Shown piece after piece: positions 42,820-50,652 of a stretch of 64,000 nucleotides of DNA (the stretch's first letter is position 1; each line of letters starts with the position of its first letter). The translations under genes and the position numbers were made by a program. The notes under the pieces were generated by a model that saw nothing but the letters and a program-made list of their open reading frames with translations, made no database searches and had not been told where the DNA came from. The stretch comes from Candidatus Fluviicola riflensis (lineage in GTDB: Bacteria; Bacteroidota; Bacteroidia; Flavobacteriales_D; Crocinitomicaceae): positions 1,848,641-1,912,640 of the forward strand of contig CP022585.1 in assembly GCA_002243285.1 (NCBI GenBank). The letters run 5' to 3'.

Positions 42820-45459
42820 ATGAAAAACAACGGGTACATCACGGATGATCAGCATGAATTAGCCAGGCAATTCACCATTGGCGGAAAGGCGCGTAATTTA
42901 TACCGGCTGAAAGAATTGGGAATGAATGTGCCGTCGTGGATAGTGATACCACAGGAAACGTTATTGGAATTTATTCCCGAAGAAAAGCGTTTCGGTTCGA
43001 ATGCCGAAGTTGCGCGATTTATAGCGCAGATGGAGATCCCGGAATCACTATTAAATGAACTGTTACGGCATTTTCCTTTGACGGATTATTTTGCGGTCCG
43101 ATCATCGGCTATTGATGAAGATGGAAGCGATTTTTCGTTCGCCGGGCAGTTTGAATCGGAATTATTTGTCACCAAACAAAACTTGGGTGAGAAGATCAAA
43201 AAAGTATGGATTTCCGCTTTTTCAGATCGTGTTTTTCAGTACCGGAATACCAATAATCTAAAGCAGTCTTTTGGGCTTGCGGTCATAATACAGCAAATGA
43301 TTCCGGCCGAAGTGGCAGGTGTGGCTTTCGGGATCAATCCGGTTTCGGGTAATCGCAATGAACAGTTGATCAGCGCTGTTTTTGGTTTAGGTGAAGGTTT
43401 GGTTTCCGGCGAATTGGACGCCGATAATTTTCATGTTCACGGTACGGAAATTACGCGTCAGCTAGTGCCAAAAACCGAACAAATCCTGCTCGATACACAA
43501 CAACTTTCGGGAACTATAAAAGTGCCGGTTCCCGCTGAAAAACAAACCATTTCCACACTTTCGGACCAGCAAATTCTTCAGCTAAAAAGTATTTTGTTGA
43601 CCTGCGCCAAAACTTACGGCAAACCACAGGATATGGAATTTGCGGTTTACCAGGATGAAATTTACCTGCTGCAAACCCGTCCGATCACTAACCTCAACCG
43701 CATTCCGGATCTTTCGGGCGATTATATTTTGTGGGACAACAGCAATATCATTGAATCGTATCCCGGAGTTACAACGCCGCTCACATTTTCTTTTATCAGT
43801 AAATCGTACGAAGGCGCTTACAAGCTGTTTAGCCGCTATTTAGGTGTTGAACAACGCGTAATTGATGCCAACGAACGTGTTTTTGCGAATACACTTGGTT
43901 TGATCAACGGCCGTGTTTATTATAACTTAAAATCGTGGTATCACATGCTGGCCATGCTCCCGGGATATAGTATCAATGCGCGTTTCATGGAAAATATGAT
44001 GGGTGTGAAAGAACGATTTGATATTCCGGAAAGTTATCGACTGTCGAAAGGAAAAGCGTGGTGGAGCATTGTAAAAATGGTGTTTGGAATGTTTGCCCGT
44101 TACCAGGCTTTGCCTCGAAAAAGAAAGCAGTTCATGGTTTTACTGAACACTACGATTTCTCATTACAAACGCATTCCTTACGCCGAAAAAAATGCCAATG
44201 AATTGATGCAATTATACCTTGATTTCGAAAAAACATTGCTCAATGAATGGAAAGCACCTTTGCTGAATGATTTTTTCGCGATGATTTGGTTTGGCCGCTT
44301 GCAAAAGACGTGTCAGAAATACAAGGTGAGTTCCAACCCAAATATCCACAACGATTTGCTGTGCGGGAGCAGTGATATTATTTCCACGCAACCTATTCAT
44401 CGGAGCATCGAACTGGCAACTCAGATCAGTGCGAATGCCGGACTAAAAGCCTTTTTCCTTGAAAATGATGCTTCAACAGTTTGGAAACAACTGAAGACGA
44501 ATACCAACCTCGATTTTGTAGCTGTTCGCGCCGAAATTGAACGTTACATCGAAGATTTTGGCGAGCGTTGTATTGGCGAGCTAAAACTGGAAACAGTTTC
44601 GTATACACAAGATCCAACGAAGTTTGTAAAAGTCCTGCAATCGTATGTCGAAACCGGAATTACGGCTGAACGTACTTCAGGAAATACCGAAGAAACCATC
44701 CGTAAAAATGCTGAAGTAGAAGTGAAAGCTGCGCTGCGCGGGAAATGGTGGAAACAACGAAAACTCAATAAAACCATTGGAAAGGCCCGTGAATTGGTGT
44801 CTTCCCGCGAAAACCTGCGCTACGAACGAACCCGGGCATTCGGGATTGTGCGTGAGATTTTCTCGCAAATGGGCAATCATTTTTATTCGGAAGGAATTAT
44901 CGGCAATCCGCGCGATATCTTTTACCTGACGAAAGAAGAGATTTTTCACTTCATTGAAGGAACAAGCGTGACACAAAACCTGCAAAATCTCATCGATCTT
45001 CGGAAAGCGGAGTTTGCCGGATACCAGCAGCAGGAACCGCCTTCGGAGCGTTTTGCGAGCTACGGAGCAGTGTATCATGCCAACGATTTTTACAGCACCG
45101 CTCGTTTGGAAAAGATAGAAGGAGACTTGAAAGGAATTGGCTGTTGTCCGGGCCGTGTTCGGGCAAAAGTACAAGTGGTACGCGATCCGAATGAAATTTC
45201 ATCCCTTAATGGCGATATTCTGGTAACTTCCAGTACAGATCCTGGCTGGGTGACGCTTTTCCCAAGTGCTTCGGCGATCATCGTGGAACGGGGGAGTTTA
45301 CTTAGTCATTCGGCAATTGTATCGCGTGAAATGGGAATTCCGTGTATAGTTGGAGTGACGGGATTGTTGAAAACGCTCCAAACCGGAGATGAGATTGAAA
45401 TGGATGGAAGCACAGGTGAGATTAAGGTGATTTTGAAGGTGGGCGAAGTGGAGGAATGA
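42820..45459 (+). CDS. PEP-synthase/rifampin-phosphotransferase-like ATP-grasp and phosphohistidine enzyme
   Basis: About 879 residues from the ATG at 42820; a TTG at 42802 overlapping the previous stop is an alternative. The N-terminal ~320 residues are the PPDK ATP-grasp domain (IGGKARNLYRLKELGM, AVRSSAIDEDG, ending LLQTRPITN). A long unique middle domain follows (about 320-750). The C-terminal swivelling domain has catalytic His830 in SLLSHSAIVSREMGIP. There is no PEP/pyruvate TIM barrel. This ATP-grasp, unique middle, His-at-the-end order is that of rifampin phosphotransferase, not of true PEP synthase. A phosphate is passed from ATP through His to an acceptor, here perhaps a lipid alcohol. 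Confidence 0.88.
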   Translation: MKNNGYITDDQHELARQFTIGGKARNLYRLKELGMNVPSWIVIPQETLLEFIPEEKRFGSNAEVARFIAQMEIPESLLNELLRHFPLTDYFAVRSSAIDEDGSDFSFAGQFESELFVTKQNLGEKIKKVWISAFSDRVFQYRNTNNLKQSFGLAVIIQQMIPAEVAGVAFGINPVSGNRNEQLISAVFGLGEGLVSGELDADNFHVHGTEITRQLVPKTEQILLDTQQLSGTIKVPVPAEKQTISTLSDQQILQLKSILLTCAKTYGKPQDMEFAVYQDEIYLLQTRPITNLNRIPDLSGDYILWDNSNIIESYPGVTTPLTFSFISKSYEGAYKLFSRYLGVEQRVIDANERVFANTLGLINGRVYYNLKSWYHMLAMLPGYSINARFMENMMGVKERFDIPESYRLSKGKAWWSIVKMVFGMFARYQALPRKRKQFMVLLNTTISHYKRIPYAEKNANELMQLYLDFEKTLLNEWKAPLLNDFFAMIWFGRLQKTCQKYKVSSNPNIHNDLLCGSSDIISTQPIHRSIELATQISANAGLKAFFLENDASTVWKQLKTNTNLDFVAVRAEIERYIEDFGERCIGELKLETVSYTQDPTKFVKVLQSYVETGITAERTSGNTEETIRKNAEVEVKAALRGKWWKQRKLNKTIGKARELVSSRENLRYERTRAFGIVREIFSQMGNHFYSEGIIGNPRDIFYLTKEEIFHFIEGTSVTQNLQNLIDLRKAEFAGYQQQEPPSERFASYGAVYHANDFYSTARLEKIEGDLKGIGCCPGRVRAKVQVVRDPNEISSLNGDILVTSSTDPGWVTLFPSASAIIVERGSLLSHSAIVSREMGIPCIVGVTGLLKTLQTGDEIEMDGSTGEIKVILKVGEVEE

Positions 45460-45510
45460 GGAAAAACAATTGTCTTCCTGAAAAGCAAATTAAGTCTATG
45501 ATTTTGAGAT

Positions 45511-45576
45511 AACTAAACTGACGTAATATTGCGAATTTACGTTAGTTTAGTTGATATGCCAATTTGCAATATTACG
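45511..45576. terminator. Alternative hairpins between two convergent genes
   Basis: AACTAAACTGACGTAA (45511-45526) pairs with 45537-45552 (15 of 16 Watson-Crick, one G-T). CGTAATATTGC (45522-45532) also pairs perfectly with GCAATATTACG (45566-45576). The two structures share bases and exclude one another. Located between the convergent ATP-grasp and lipoprotein genes, it could act as a bidirectional terminator. Confidence 0.5.
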
Positions 45577-45603
45577 AACGTTTCTGAAAAATAATTGAAG
45601 CAA

Positions 45604-46146
45604 TTATTTCAACCGAAAACTCTCTAAAATCTCCTCACCAACTTCCTTATACTCATCAAACTGGTCCGCCTCGCACGTCATCGTCAATACAAAGGCTTTG
45701 TCATTTTTAATCCAATAATATTGTTCAAATTTCAGCTTACGTTTTCCGTACGAAGCAGTATAGATAATCTGTTGCGCAGTTTCTCCATGCTTGTTAGAGC
45801 GTTCACTACTAATCAGTTCAGCGTTTTCCATTCCTTCCATGATCTGCTCTTCTGAAATGGCAGTGTACTTCTCCAGGTCAAGGTTGGTATTGGAAATATC
45901 CTGCACCACAAGGTTGATATTTTCCTTAAACTCATCTTTTGGTGAGGTTCTGGCCGTCATCAACGAAAACTCTATTCCTATTTGTTGTTGCGATTGTTGT
46001 TTCCATTCTTTTGGATGTTGTAGAGAATAGTCTTCGGTTTCAATCGTCGACCATTCGTCTTTAGGAACAGTTTTCTCAGTCATTGAATCACAACTTGCTA
46101 ACAAAATCAGCAGAAATGCAGCAATAAGAATATGCAGGTTTTTCAT
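45604..46146 (-). CDS. Lipoprotein with DcrB/PsbP-like domain
   Basis: A 180-residue lipoprotein from the ATG at 46146, giving a type II signal with lipobox LLILLASC. The mature part begins with an acidic linker. It then shows a single alpha/beta domain (WSTIETEDYSLQHPKEWKQ, later KLKFEQYYWIKNDKAFVLTMTCEADQ) like the PsbP/DcrB/Mog1 fold found in many Bacteroidota lipoproteins. The family function is unclear. It is convergent to the lipid operon and divergent from hipB, so it is not part of either operon. Confidence 0.72.
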   Translation of the reverse strand: MKNLHILIAAFLLILLASCDSMTEKTVPKDEWSTIETEDYSLQHPKEWKQQSQQQIGIEFSLMTARTSPKDEFKENINLVVQDISNTNLDLEKYTAISEEQIMEGMENAELISSERSNKHGETAQQIIYTASYGKRKLKFEQYYWIKNDKAFVLTMTCEADQFDEYKEVGEEILESFRLK

Positions 46147-46215
46147 GTGCCAAATGTAATGAATCCTGTCTGTTAACGATCTCAGGGGAAACAAAAACAT
46201 TCACAGTAAAAAAGA

Positions 46216-46267
46216 CTAATATTTTAGCCTTTTATCATTAATTATAGCTATATTAGCTAATATTTTA
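46216..46267 (+). promoter_or_regulatory. Putative HipB operators
   Basis: CTAATATTTTA occurs at 46216-46226 and again at 46257-46267, 41 bases apart (about four helical turns), immediately before the hipB ATG at 46276. Paired sites on one helix face are what a HipB dimer repressing its own operon would need. Confidence 0.5.
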
Positions 46268-46275
46268 TCCCTAAT

Positions 46276-46563
46276 ATGAAATTCAGCATTGAAAAACTTC
46301 CAACCGATTTGTTGCTTGAACTTGCTGAAAAACACAAGTCACTGCGCAAGCATGCCGGTTATTCACAACGTGAATTAGCCGAAAGATCAGGTGTTTCGCT
46401 GGCGAGTATCAAACGATTTGAGCAAACCGGACTGATTTCATTGGAATCATTGCTGCAACTGGCAGCTGTACTGGACCGGTTGAAGGATTTCGAAACCGTT
46501 TTTAATCCAACGGAAGATTTTTCCCGCATTGAACAATTATTTACTAAAACACCGCGAAAATGA
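46276..46563 (+). CDS. hipB: HipB-like antitoxin, XRE-type repressor
   Basis: A 95-residue DNA-binding protein with a cro/C1-type helix-turn-helix: HAGYSQRELAERSGVSLASIKRFEQTG at about residues 35-60. It is followed by a short helical tail containing EDFSRIEQLF. HipB proteins bind the operon DNA and hold the HipA kinase inactive. The stop overlaps the hipA start (ATGA), and repeated CTAATATTTTA sites lie just upstream, supporting autoregulation. Identification is strong because of the HipA gene directly following. Confidence 0.88.
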   Translation: MKFSIEKLPTDLLLELAEKHKSLRKHAGYSQRELAERSGVSLASIKRFEQTGLISLESLLQLAAVLDRLKDFETVFNPTEDFSRIEQLFTKTPRK

Positions 46564-47789
46564 TGGTGCACAGACTTCGGGTAATTCTGCGCCTGAATAA
46601 CGAATTGTTGTTGGTGGGTGAGTTGGTATTGGAAGGGCGTTCGGTTTATTTTCGCTACGATCACGCATTTATTGCTTCAGGAATGGAGCTCTCACCGTTT
46701 AAACTGAAATTGACCGATCAGATCAAAACTGCTGAGCCAGTTCCGTTTGACGGGCTGTTCGGACTTTTTGCCGATTCTCTGCCGGATGGTTGGGGACAAT
46801 TATTGCTTGATCGAAAACTGACCGCAGAAGGTACTGCTATTGAATCGCTTACACCTTTGGATCGATTGGCGTTTGTTGGGCATAACGGTATGGGCGCGCT
46901 CACATACGAGCCTGCAACCGGGGAAGATTTTCAAATGGGAGATTTGCCGGAACTAGACAGACTGGCTGCAGAAATGCACGTTTTGTTGCAAGGCACACCA
47001 ACGGATATTATTGAAGAATTATATCAGCTGGGTGGCTCATCAGGTGGAGCACGACCAAAAATCAATGTCGGATACAATCCACAAACCGGAAATCTGATTT
47101 ACGGACTTCCGGAACTCCCTGACGGGTATGAACATTGGTTAATCAAATTTCCCGCTGCTGTTGATCGAAAAGATACCGCTCAAATTGAATTTGCTTATTA
47201 CAAAATGGCGCTTGCCGCAGGATTGGAAATGGCAGAGTCGCGCTTGTTTGAAGGAAAAGAAGGCCGGTTTTATTTCGGTACCAAACGCTTTGATCGCCAG
47301 GGAAATCAACGAATCCATATGCATTCGGTAAGCGGATTACTACATGACAACTTCCGGTTAAGTTCACTGGATTACGGACATATTATGGATGCTGCTTTTC
47401 GGTTGGAGAAGAATGTGCAATCGTATGCGAAAATCTTGCGATTGGCGGCTTTTAATGTGTTTAGTCACAATCGTGATGATCATAGTAAGAATTTTTCCTT
47501 TCTGATGGATAAAACCGGCAATTGGCAATTCGCACCGGCTTATGACTTAACGTTTTCGAGTTCATCACACGGTTTTCACAGTACGATGGTGGCTGGTGAA
47601 AGTCAGTCTCCCGGAACAAAACAATTGCTGGAATTAGCGAAACATTTCCGCATAAAGCATCCGGAAACGATTCTTGAAGAAGTGCGTGAAGCCATTTCAA
47701 ACTGGAGTTTTTATGCAGACGAAGCGGGAGTGAGTGTTGGTTCAAAACGACTCATTGAAAAGCAGTTGAATCAATTAATAACCATCTGA
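46560..47789 (+). CDS. hipA: HipA-like serine/threonine kinase toxin
   Basis: A 409-residue kinase of the HipA family, whose E. coli member phosphorylates glutamyl-tRNA synthetase and induces persistence. The N-terminal domain (LFGLFADSLPDGWGQLL) is typical. The glycine-rich loop GGSSGGARPK spans 158-167, the ATP-binding Lys196 is in LIKF, the catalytic loop NRDDHSKNF spans 304-312, and the metal-binding Asp329 is in AYDL. All catalytic residues appear intact. It is coupled to hipB. The pair separates two lipid operons and may have inserted between them. Confidence 0.94.
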   Translation: MMVHRLRVILRLNNELLLVGELVLEGRSVYFRYDHAFIASGMELSPFKLKLTDQIKTAEPVPFDGLFGLFADSLPDGWGQLLLDRKLTAEGTAIESLTPLDRLAFVGHNGMGALTYEPATGEDFQMGDLPELDRLAAEMHVLLQGTPTDIIEELYQLGGSSGGARPKINVGYNPQTGNLIYGLPELPDGYEHWLIKFPAAVDRKDTAQIEFAYYKMALAAGLEMAESRLFEGKEGRFYFGTKRFDRQGNQRIHMHSVSGLLHDNFRLSSLDYGHIMDAAFRLEKNVQSYAKILRLAAFNVFSHNRDDHSKNFSFLMDKTGNWQFAPAYDLTFSSSSHGFHSTMVAGESQSPGTKQLLELAKHFRIKHPETILEEVREAISNWSFYADEAGVSVGSKRLIEKQLNQLITI

Positions 47790-47880
47790 TTCCTGAAGAA
47801 TTTGTCAATCAGAAATTACCAACTTGATCTTTCCCAAAAGATTATTAGTTTCGTATATGTCGCTGACCCCAAACTGTTGA

Positions 47881-48975
47881 ATGAAACACGAAAAACTCAC
47901 CGAAAAAGTTGCTTTTGATCTGATTCGCTACGCTAATTGCTGGGAAGACGCTCATGTGCTTTTACGCGGGTTAAATCCTGATTCGGGAAGTACATTTTTA
48001 TCCATCGGTTCGGCGGGAGATAACAGTTTTTCATTATTGACGACTCAACCTGCTTTGGTTGTAGCGGTCGACGTGAACCCGATCCAGCTCTTTCTGATCG
48101 AATTAAAACGCGCTGCGATCCGGGAGCTTTCCTACGAAGAAGTCCTTCGGTTCTTGGGATTCAGAGCTTCAGAAAACCGGTTGGAATTCTTTGACCGGAT
48201 CAAACATGAACTTTCAGCGGACTGTCTCTATTATTGGGAACAACATCGTTTGCAACTGGATGCCGGAATTATCACCCAAGGCAAATTTGAAGGTTATTTT
48301 CAGCTGTTCGTTCGCCGGATTTTACCCTGGATCCATACGCAAAAGCGGGTAGAGGCCCTGTTGGCCCCGAAATCTGCTGCAGAACAACAAGCTTATTACG
48401 AAAACCGCTGGAATACCTGGAGATGGCGCTTTCTGTTCAAAATTTTCTTTAGCAAAACAATCATGGGGCGCTACGGTCGCGATCCCGAATTTCTTAAGGA
48501 AGTAGAAGTTTCCGTAGGAAAAGCGATCTACAACAAAGCCGGAAATCACCTGCGAAATCCGTTGGCACAACGCAATTTTATGCTGCGTTACACACTTACA
48601 GCTTCGTTTGGCGAATTATTGCCGCATTACCTGCAGCCGGAGCATTTCCCTACAGTGAAAGCCAATCTCGATAAATTGCAGCTAATCCAAGGCTACGCAG
48701 AAGATGCGATTCGCTTGTATGGACCTTTTCGCTACATGAACCTGTCGAATATTTTTGAATACATGAACCCGGAATTGTTTCACCAAACAGCCAAACAATT
48801 GGTGGAATCACTGGAAAATGGTGGGCGAATGGCTTACTGGAATTTATTGGTCCCGCGACATGTTGCCGACGAATTTCCAATCGAAATGAATGGATTAGCA
48901 GAGCTTTCAGCGGAATTATCTGCCAGCGACAACGGTTTTTTTTACAATCAATTTTTAGTTGACGAACGCCTATGA
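47881..48975 (+). CDS. BtaA-like (DUF3419) S-adenosylmethionine 3-amino-3-carboxypropyl transferase
   Basis: A 364-residue enzyme of the family whose BtaA member attaches the 3-amino-3-carboxypropyl group of SAM to diacylglycerol, the first step of betaine-lipid synthesis. RYANCWED (16-23) corresponds to the family's YxxxWED signature. SAM binding is LSIGSAGDNSFSLL (40-53) with VVAVDVNP (60-67). GRYGRDPEFL and RYMNLSNIFEYM follow as in relatives. No BtaB N-methyltransferase is adjacent; instead a lipid-kinase-like protein, a GNAT-like protein and an AMP ligase follow in one coupled operon, so the product may be something other than DGTS. Confidence 0.9.
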   Translation: MKHEKLTEKVAFDLIRYANCWEDAHVLLRGLNPDSGSTFLSIGSAGDNSFSLLTTQPALVVAVDVNPIQLFLIELKRAAIRELSYEEVLRFLGFRASENRLEFFDRIKHELSADCLYYWEQHRLQLDAGIITQGKFEGYFQLFVRRILPWIHTQKRVEALLAPKSAAEQQAYYENRWNTWRWRFLFKIFFSKTIMGRYGRDPEFLKEVEVSVGKAIYNKAGNHLRNPLAQRNFMLRYTLTASFGELLPHYLQPEHFPTVKANLDKLQLIQGYAEDAIRLYGPFRYMNLSNIFEYMNPELFHQTAKQLVESLENGGRMAYWNLLVPRHVADEFPIEMNGLAELSAELSASDNGFFYNQFLVDERL

Positions 48976-49646
48976 TAACTGATTGGATCAATACAGCCAT
49001 ACTTGCAGCTAGTTTTCTGGCATTGTTCGGACTAGCTGAATGGCTTTACCATGTTGTGAAAGTTAAAGTGGAATTAACGCGCAAACTCGTCCATCTGGGT
49101 ACCGGAGCATTAACGTTATTATTCCCGATTATGCTCAGCAATCATTGGTTTGTATTGCTGTTGTGCGCGAGTTTTGCTTTGATTTTGATCATTAGTTTAC
49201 GCTTCAAATTGCTTCCTTCCATCAATGCAATTGATCGTGTTTCGGTAGGAAGCTTGGCTTATCCTGTGTCCGTTTATGGCTGTTATTTGGTATTTCAGTC
49301 CCAGCATCAGCATTTCGGATTTTTCTACATCCCGATTCTTACGCTGGCTATTTGTGATCCGATTGCAGCTCTGGCCGGAAAACGCTGGCCGTTGGGTAAA
49401 TACACCATCAGAAAGGATACGAAGACCATCATGGGATCAAGCATGTTTTTTCTAAGCGCCTTTGCTGTTTATTTCATCACAGTTTCTATTCTGAATCCGC
49501 AAACGGAGTTGTCACCGATTATTTTTCGCGGACTGATTGTAGCCATTATTGCTTGTTGTGCCGAAGCCGTAAGCGGAAAAGGAACGGATAATCTGACCAT
49601 TCCCGCGGCCGTACTTGGCGGACTTTATTTCACCAATTATGTCTGA
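48972..49646 (+). CDS. Dolichol/phytol kinase-like membrane protein
   Basis: A 224-residue protein with six to seven helices from the dolichol kinase/VTE5 branch of the CTP-transferase superfamily. Landmarks are VELTRKLVHLGTG, ICDPIAALAGKRWP, KTIMGSSMFFLSAF and AEAVSGKGTDNLTIP. Characterised relatives use CTP to phosphorylate phytol, farnesol or dolichol; others are diacylglycerol kinases or cytidylyltransferases. It overlaps the BtaA-like gene by four bases, so its substrate or product probably belongs to the same pathway. A prenol, diacylglycerol or related alcohol are the natural candidates. Confidence 0.86.
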   Translation: MITDWINTAILAASFLALFGLAEWLYHVVKVKVELTRKLVHLGTGALTLLFPIMLSNHWFVLLLCASFALILIISLRFKLLPSINAIDRVSVGSLAYPVSVYGCYLVFQSQHQHFGFFYIPILTLAICDPIAALAGKRWPLGKYTIRKDTKTIMGSSMFFLSAFAVYFITVSILNPQTELSPIIFRGLIVAIIACCAEAVSGKGTDNLTIPAAVLGGLYFTNYV

Positions 49647-50652
49647 ACTGACACTCATAAAAACACACCCCGGTGAATTGTCATTCCCGCTCTTTGAAGC
49701 CGTTCTCGAGAATGTGTATGAAGCGGATAGTCTGCGTTTGAAGCAAACTGAGAGCGTCAATCAATCATTCCTGGTAGAATGCTGGATCGTAATGCGCAAT
49801 GATGTTCCCTTAGCCAGGTTGGCGATTTACAACAACCCGCAGCTAAGATTTCAGGAACAACAAGCAGGCTGCATCGGTAATTACGAATGCGAGAATGATC
49901 CTGAAACAGCACGATTCATTCTGCAGAAAGCGTTTGAGCGTTTGAAAGAACTGGAGATTTCTTATGTAATCGGTCCGATGAACGGTTCAACCTGGGACAA
50001 TTACCGGTTTAGTACACATCACAACGCGGCGCCTTTTTTGCTGGAGCCGCACCATCATTTGTACTACAACGATCAGTTTATCGAAAACGGGTTCGAGGTA
50101 ATTTCCAATTACACGAGTAGCTTTGATACATCATTACCACACGATCTTCCCGAATTACTGGAACGCGAACGTTATTTTTCTGCGCTGGGAGTCGTTATTC
50201 GATCGATTGATCTCACCAGATTTGATAAAGAGCTGGAAAGTCTGTATCCCTTTATTCTGGCAGCTTTTCAAACCAATTTTCTGTATACTCCAATCGATTG
50301 GGAATCTTTTCGCGACAAATACCGCGAAGCATTAAAAATCATCGATCCGGATTTTGTCTTGATCGCTGAAGACGCTCATAAACAACCCATTGGTTTTGTG
50401 TTCGCCTATCAGAATCTATACTGCACAACCGAAAAACAGCTCGTGATCAAAACAATCGCGCGCAGTTATGACAAACAATGGTCGGGTTTGGGGCATGTGA
50501 TTGCCAATCAGGTCATTAGAAATGCCGGTCAGCATGGTTTTTCGGCGTTAATTCACGCATTTATGATCCGGCAAGCAACATCGACTGAGATTTCGCGTAA
50601 TTTCAGCGGTGAAGTCTATAAAAATTACGCGTTATACGGCCGCTCATTATGA
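49639..50652 (+). CDS. GNAT-fold protein, possible lipid N-acyltransferase
   Basis: A 337-residue soluble protein that overlaps the preceding stop by eight bases. The N-terminal half has PLARLAIYNNP, a segment GYCIGNYE-like (GCIGNYECEND) and YVIGPMNGSTWDNYR. The C-terminal half has VLIAEDAHKQPIGFVFAY and GLGHVIANQVIRNAGQHGF, resembling the two halves of a double GNAT fold. The acyl-CoA pyrophosphate loop is degenerate. It could acylate or aminoacylate a lipid headgroup made by the BtaA-like enzyme. The fold call is moderately sure; the activity is not known. Confidence 0.68.
   Translation: MSELTLIKTHPGELSFPLFEAVLENVYEADSLRLKQTESVNQSFLVECWIVMRNDVPLARLAIYNNPQLRFQEQQAGCIGNYECENDPETARFILQKAFERLKELEISYVIGPMNGSTWDNYRFSTHHNAAPFLLEPHHHLYYNDQFIENGFEVISNYTSSFDTSLPHDLPELLERERYFSALGVVIRSIDLTRFDKELESLYPFILAAFQTNFLYTPIDWESFRDKYREALKIIDPDFVLIAEDAHKQPIGFVFAYQNLYCTTEKQLVIKTIARSYDKQWSGLGHVIANQVIRNAGQHGFSALIHAFMIRQATSTEISRNFSGEVYKNYALYGRSL

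Noticed and set aside
39257..45459. Full archaeal-type ether-lipid cluster
   Set aside because: There is no GGGP synthase, G1P dehydrogenase or saturase in the window, and the UbiA-like protein lacks the canonical second motif. Only a partial resemblance can be claimed.
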